A stretch of 64,000 nt of DNA from positions 1-64,000 of the forward strand of contig JAJKFH010004141.1 in NCBI GenBank assembly GCA_023333565.1, given 5' to 3'. Numbering within the stretch: the first letter of the stretch is position 1; each line of letters starts with the position of its first letter. Shown here piece by piece: positions 61,061-64,000 of the stretch. The stretch is from Puffinus mauretanicus. Its lineage: Eukaryota; Chordata; Aves; Procellariiformes; Procellariidae. Under the pieces are notes generated by a model. It saw only the letters and a list, made by a program, of their open reading frames with translations. It was not told where the DNA came from and searched no databases. Both the position numbers and the translations under genes were made by a program.

Positions 61061-64000
61061 TATACAACCCATCTCTGAAAATAAGATTATTTGAAATTTA
61101 GAACAAAAAGATACAGAAATTCATTGGGTAGATATTGAAATGAGATCTATCAAGTCTCTTTATAGGAGATGAACTACTGCAAAAAGTAAACAAGGAATTC
61201 ATTCATGGAAATGAAAGTTTTCTGTCTCTCCAGACTAACACAACATCTTTCTTATAAAGTATGCTATTTGTCACTATGCAGTGTTTACTTAGTGTCACTC
61301 TTATGCGAGTGTCACAAATGACATTAAATTTGATGACTGTAATGTTAAAAGCTCGACAAAATCTGAAATACCAGTTTCATGGGAAATGTCAGATACAGAT
61401 GTGATTTTCATCCAGCATCAGAAAAAAAATCTTCAAAATAAGAGCTTTGAAGCTTTTATTTTATTGGGCAATCAAAATGTTACTTTAGTTATAGGTAATG
61501 AAAAAATAACAATTAAAAAAAATCCTGTCAGTTTCAAGAATCAACTTTTTTTTTTTTTTTTAATTACTGAAACTCTTGACTACTTTTTCTCTTTTGTAAA
61601 ACTGAATTGTCAAAGTAGCTGTTTTTTCAAGATGTATGTGATGTTTTACAGTGTGACATTTTCAGCTATTGTTTAGCCTTTTCTGAATATCTGTAATAAT
61701 GCCTGGGTTTAGGTTTGACTATGGGTTTAAATATTATTTAATTATCATTAAAGTAAATTATTTTCAAATATTAAATAAACTGAGTATTGTTATGATTTTT
61801 AGACTGAAATTCTTTGTATATAAAATTCTATTTTTCCATGTAAAAATGAAAACCTGTATGCAGAAATTAAGATACAGTCACTGTAGGTAAATGCAATACT
61901 AACCTTCCAAAATTCAGATATCCATTTGCCTATCTATATACTACATTAGTTTTTGTTTTGTTTGTTTGGGATTTTTTAGAAAATAACTTTGCATTTGCCT
62001 GTGTTATTTCTGTACATCATATCTTGGGATCACTTTGAGAAAGATTTATTATTTCCCATGTTATTCTTCTTTGCAAAAATAGAATTTATAATTACTTTTT
62101 CTCATGACCAGGTTTTATATGTCACATCAAGCATACTATATTTAAGTTTTTTCTTGTCTATGTGCCACTTTTACTTTAATCAGTCAAGATGTGATATGAG
62201 AGAAGCTACAACTTTGTCATTGTCAGACTTGTTTTCAGCAAAAAGTTAGTTTTGCTATAAAAATTTCCCCAAATGCATTTGCTATTCCCATAGAAAACTC
62301 AGCATTTAAAGCCTAAAAGAAACTAGTCCTAGATTGGTTTACGTAAGTACAATACAGTTTTTGGTAGTGTATTTTATATGTATACCAATAGAGGATTGCA
62401 ATAGTTTAATTCTAAGACGTAAAGCCAGAACTTAAAGTAAGAAACATGGGATTCTTTTGGCTCATTTCATTTCAAAGAAAATCTTAATTTTGTAATTATA
62501 CATGAAATTGAGAGGAAAACAAAGTGAAAACATTACAAAACCACAAAAACCTCTCTGCTTTAACAGACTTTCAAAATAAATTAACAAATTCATCAGGCTT
62601 CCAGCTAAATATAATGACCTATCAGGTTTTGGTATCTTGAACTTCTCTGCTAAACTTACCACTTTCCTGCTGAAATGGCTTGTTACTTCCAAAACATTCT
62701 CCCTATTTACAGACATTATGTGCTATTAGTATCATCTAAGTATTAATTATATATACATTAAATCTGACAGAGTTCATTATTATCAAATGGTATACCATTA
62801 TGACGGTTCAAAAGTGCTATCAATGTTACAGTTTCACACTTGGAGACTAATGCACAGAATTAAAGAAAACAACACCACTTTCTTGTTTTTATGCAAAACC
62901 CACACTGGATCTATATTAAAATACTCAATGTATATACTGTAAAAATAAACCACCTGTGTTTTTTTCTATTTTTAAAACAGAATTGGATGGGTAGAATTCT
63001 TTTCAGGAAAAAAAAAAAGCTAATATGCTGAGGGAGAACAACAAAAAAAGAAGCACTATACAAGATGATAGTTCACCTTTACAAACCAGCGTTTGATAAA
63101 TAATTTTAATTAAGGAAGGATTATTTGCAGATTAATTAAAGAATTTTTATTTGGCTGCTTTTAGTATCTGCAGACATGCAAATTATTTGCAGATAAACTA
63201 CATATTAGAAAGGCAAACCTTACCTCTTAAAAATATATATTAGCCAAAACATTTTCATGATTCACTGATTCACTGTCAAAAACTGGATATCCTAATATGG
63301 TGATATATTTGGTTGCAATATCTCTATTAAGGCCAACATCTCATGTAAGGATAGCATTATTTGAAACACAATTTTATACAACACAGAGTTCACTAGACTG
63401 TAGTATAGTCATCAGAGAGGTGTGCATCTTTTTAAATTTCTTTTTTTTTATATAATGTTTCATCATTTTACAGTTATTTAAAATGAATTATTAGCAGAAT
63501 TATGTATAAAACTTTTTATAGACCTTGTTGAGAAGATACGATAGTTCTATGTTGAATTATGTCTGAATAAAGATTGCAAAAGCAGAAATGTCACACAGGA
63601 GATGACGTGGGCTTAAGGAAATGTAATGCTTGTCATAATGTGTGAGCAGGAAGAAAAACAGCTTAGCTTTGAGAATACAGGATCAATTTGAAAGAAATTC
63701 ATATATATTGTTATTTGTAAATTGACCACATTCTGTATTGTATCACTGTAAAAAATAGAAGCACAGAATACTGTAAGGCCATCTTTAAATCCAGCCTTTA
63801 GAGTAAAACTGCATTAAAAATATATTCAATTTCAGTGATGTGTGGGTTATCAAACATACTATGGCAGGTTATACCAGCCTCTGAGACAGACTATATATTA
63901 TGTAACCTGTGGTCACCTATTCAATGAAAGGGAAAGGGCACATTGAAGAAAGAAAGAAAGAAACAAACAAATAAAGTCAAAGGATTTTTAAGAGGACAAA
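61061..64000. other. AT-rich non-coding DNA to the window end
   Basis: No gene or transposon ends were recognised. There is a poly-T run near 61545-61562, a homeodomain/POU-motif-rich stretch at 63106-63200, and a GAAA/CAAA simple repeat at the very end. Confidence 0.5.
63944..63975. repeat. (GAAA)n / (CAAA)n microsatellite
   Basis: AAGAAAGAAAGAAAGAAAC followed by AAACAAATAAA near the end of the window. Confidence 0.88.

Noticed and set aside
63755..63800. String resembling a CR1 3' end (AGAAGCACAGAATACTG, then ATCCAGCC)
   Set aside because: Too short and diverged. The surrounding 3' UTR blocks seen in the true CR1 copies are absent.

Overview
The window looks like gene-poor, AT-rich nuclear DNA from a bird, probably a neoavian lineage. 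The evidence is several 5'-truncated CR1 LINEs with the avian 3' end (repeats of the ATTCTATG type), ERVL-type and gammaretrovirus-like endogenous retroviruses, no Alu/L1/B-type SINEs, and no bacterial-style gene organisation. I could not recognise a single host protein-coding gene. Nearly every recognisable coding stretch belongs to a transposable element, and all of these are broken.

Layout. 1-40.7 kb is intergenic or intronic DNA. It holds CR1 fragments at 4.3, 11.3, 12.2-13.2, 21.0, 25.4 (weak) and 27.4-28.1 kb, an ancient L2/CR1-clade reverse-transcriptase relic at about 32 kb, a possible tRNA-derived SINE at 24.1 kb, and a 1351-bp solo LTR at 34.5-35.9 kb with a perfect 5-bp target-site duplication (TSD) and an internal tandem duplication. 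40.7-50.4 kb is a nested pair of endogenous retroviruses. The outer element (40702-50407) is an env-less ERVL-type provirus that lacks gag and the 5' part of pol. Its left end is not a normal 5' LTR but a 200-bp inverted copy of the last part of its 3' LTR. Even so, the whole unit is flanked by a perfect 5-bp TSD (GGACC), so both genomic ends are the same U5-type terminus. The inner element (43078-49254) is a complete two-LTR gammaretrovirus-like provirus (593-bp LTRs, 4-bp TSD CCTG) inserted in the outer integrase region. 50.4-64 kb holds a long degraded CR1 (53.9-56.7 kb) and a solo LTR (60542-61055, TSD ATAAG) of the same family as the outer provirus.

How the parts relate. The inner provirus is young: I count 3 mismatches between its LTRs. 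Its interior nevertheless carries stops, frameshifts, substituted catalytic residues in protease and RNase H, deletions in pol, and almost no env. That suggests it was already defective when it was copied in and was mobilised in trans. The outer provirus is older (7 mismatches in 200 bp between its two terminal segments), as the nesting order requires. The most unusual observation is the outer provirus with two U5 ends. Beyond these elements I see microsatellites, a few GC-richer unclassified blocks, and some splice-site-bounded candidate exons of low confidence. I found nothing that amounts to a new multi-gene biological system.
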